From CTSoil-075 sp964292325 (GTDB taxonomy: Bacteria; Bacillota; Negativicutes; DSM-13327), in contig CAXYVG010000057.1 in assembly GCA_964292325.1 (NCBI GenBank), forward strand, positions 1 to 24,243: a DNA stretch of 24,243 bases. Direction: 5' to 3'. Shown here piece by piece: positions 23,600 through 24,243 of the stretch. The notes beneath the pieces are model-generated. The model was not told the origin of the DNA. It was given only the letters and a program-made list of their open reading frames with translations, and did no database searches. The position numbers were made by a program, and so were the translations under genes. Numbering within the stretch: position 1 is the stretch's first letter; every line of letters begins with the position of its first letter.

Positions 23600-23645
23600 A
23601 AAAGCCGAAAGACCTCTAGATACCATCTAGAATCTTCCAGCTTTT
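23600..23645. terminator. Hairpin at the trailer end of the CRISPR array
   Basis: A long stem (23600-23621 with 23625-23645, 3-nt loop, one bulge and a few G-U or mismatched pairs) lies 20 bases left of the degenerate repeat. On the minus strand it ends GGCTTTTCGTATTATTATT, so it could stop transcription of the array. Confidence 0.55.
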
Positions 23646-23664
23646 AGTGTATCTGATTGCAACT

Positions 23665-24153
23665 ATCTACACTCCAATATGGGTAGATTTCAGCTGAAGG
23701 GCGCTTACAAATCCGAAATTATGAAAAAGAATTTACATTCCAATATGGTTAGATTTCGGCTATTGGTGTTGCGTGGAAGCTTTTAATTCTTCCTAAATTT
23801 ACATTCTAATATGGTTAGATTTCGGCTAAGTCATCTAAATTGCAGACTTCAGTTTCAACTTATTTACATTCCAATATGGTTAGATTTCGGCGGATGCGTA
23901 GGACTTCTGCTTGGGCATCGTAGAGGTATTTACATTCCAATATGGTTAGATTTCGGCTTCTATCCACTGCAACGCCTGTAATGGCAACGCACATTTACAT
24001 TCCAATATGGTTAGATTTCGGCACAGACCCAGTGGCGGTGTATCGATGGCGGTTTAATATTTACATTCCAATATGGTTAGATTTCGGCACTGGATCAGAA
24101 GAAGAAACATGTGGAACATCTACATTTACATTCCAATATGGTTAGATTTCGGC
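23665..24153 (-). CRISPR. CRISPR array, 8 repeats and 7 spacers, type I-B-like repeat
   Basis: Thirty-base repeats start at 23665, 23731, 23797, 23862, 23928, 23993, 24059 and 24124; spacers are 35 or 36 bases. On the plus strand the repeat begins ATTTACATTCC and ends AGATTTCGGC. The copy at 23665 has four changes and the copy at 23797 has one; the other six are identical. On the minus strand the repeat ends in ATGTAAAT, like the crRNA 5' handle of Clostridium type I-B arrays. Together with the degenerate left end and the hairpin beyond it, this suggests transcription leftwards with the leader to the right. No cas gene is in the window. The last 90 bases (24154-24243) contain no further repeat and may be leader. 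Confidence 0.96.
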
Positions 24154-24243
24154 TGTTGCTGATCAAGCTATCTGACCGTATCTTGCTTAAATTCATTGTC
24201 CGTAAATTTATCCCACATTGCTTGACCGCAAACTCAGCCAAGC

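Noticed and set aside
23942..24145. 67-aa open frame across the CRISPR array with repeated peptide
   Set aside because: It arises because repeat plus spacer is often 66 bases, a multiple of three. It is repeat translation, not a gene.
24154..24243. Possible further CRISPR repeat or coding start at the right edge
   Set aside because: No repeat copy is found at the expected spacing. A short minus-strand open frame exists but continues into repeats, so coding is unlikely. It is probably leader but cannot be shown.

Overview
The window looks like chromosome of a low-GC, spore-forming Firmicute. The gene order thrS / infC-rpmI-rplT / trmH-type methyltransferase / pheS-pheT / zapA / mutS2, the Gram-positive style T-box and L20-type leader, and two sporulation-type genes (yunB, ytxC) all point there. 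My best guess is an endospore-forming Negativicutes (Sporomusaceae/Pelosinus-like) or a related clostridial lineage. This is inferred from gene content; no search was run.

Layout. 1-180: tandem promoters and a boxA-like leader pointing left, apparently into an rRNA operon just outside the window. 370-1053 (-): yunB. 1251-3371 (+): a class A penicillin-binding protein ending in a bidirectional terminator. 3435-3710 (-): two unlisted tiny glycine-rich membrane proteins. 3830-5236: a divergent cluster of an unknown gene (-), and a YbaB/EbfC-like gene followed by another unknown gene (+). 5262-10155 (-): mutS2 and a U32-family protein with a DUF3656-type middle. 10245-11208 (-): a YetF/DUF421 membrane protein and zapA.

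11338-19260 (-) is the translation block: pheT, pheS, an SpoU/TrmH-family RNA methyltransferase, rplT, rpmI, infC (probably an AUU start) and thrS. An L20-type attenuator leader precedes infC and a threonine T-box precedes thrS. 19608-22511 (-): ytxC-like gene, DEAD-box RNA helicase, and a small secreted protein of unknown function.

22571-23660 looks empty at first but holds two tandem copies of a 29-residue hydrophobic microprotein. They are identical in amino acids and differ only at three synonymous sites, and each sits behind a conserved upstream block. 23665-24153 is an eight-repeat CRISPR array with a type I-B-like repeat; its degenerate end is on the left and no cas gene lies in the window.

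Most of the core is ordinary housekeeping. The parts least explained by known families are the duplicated 29-aa gene modules, the two tiny Gly-rich membrane proteins, and the YbaB-paralogue cluster.
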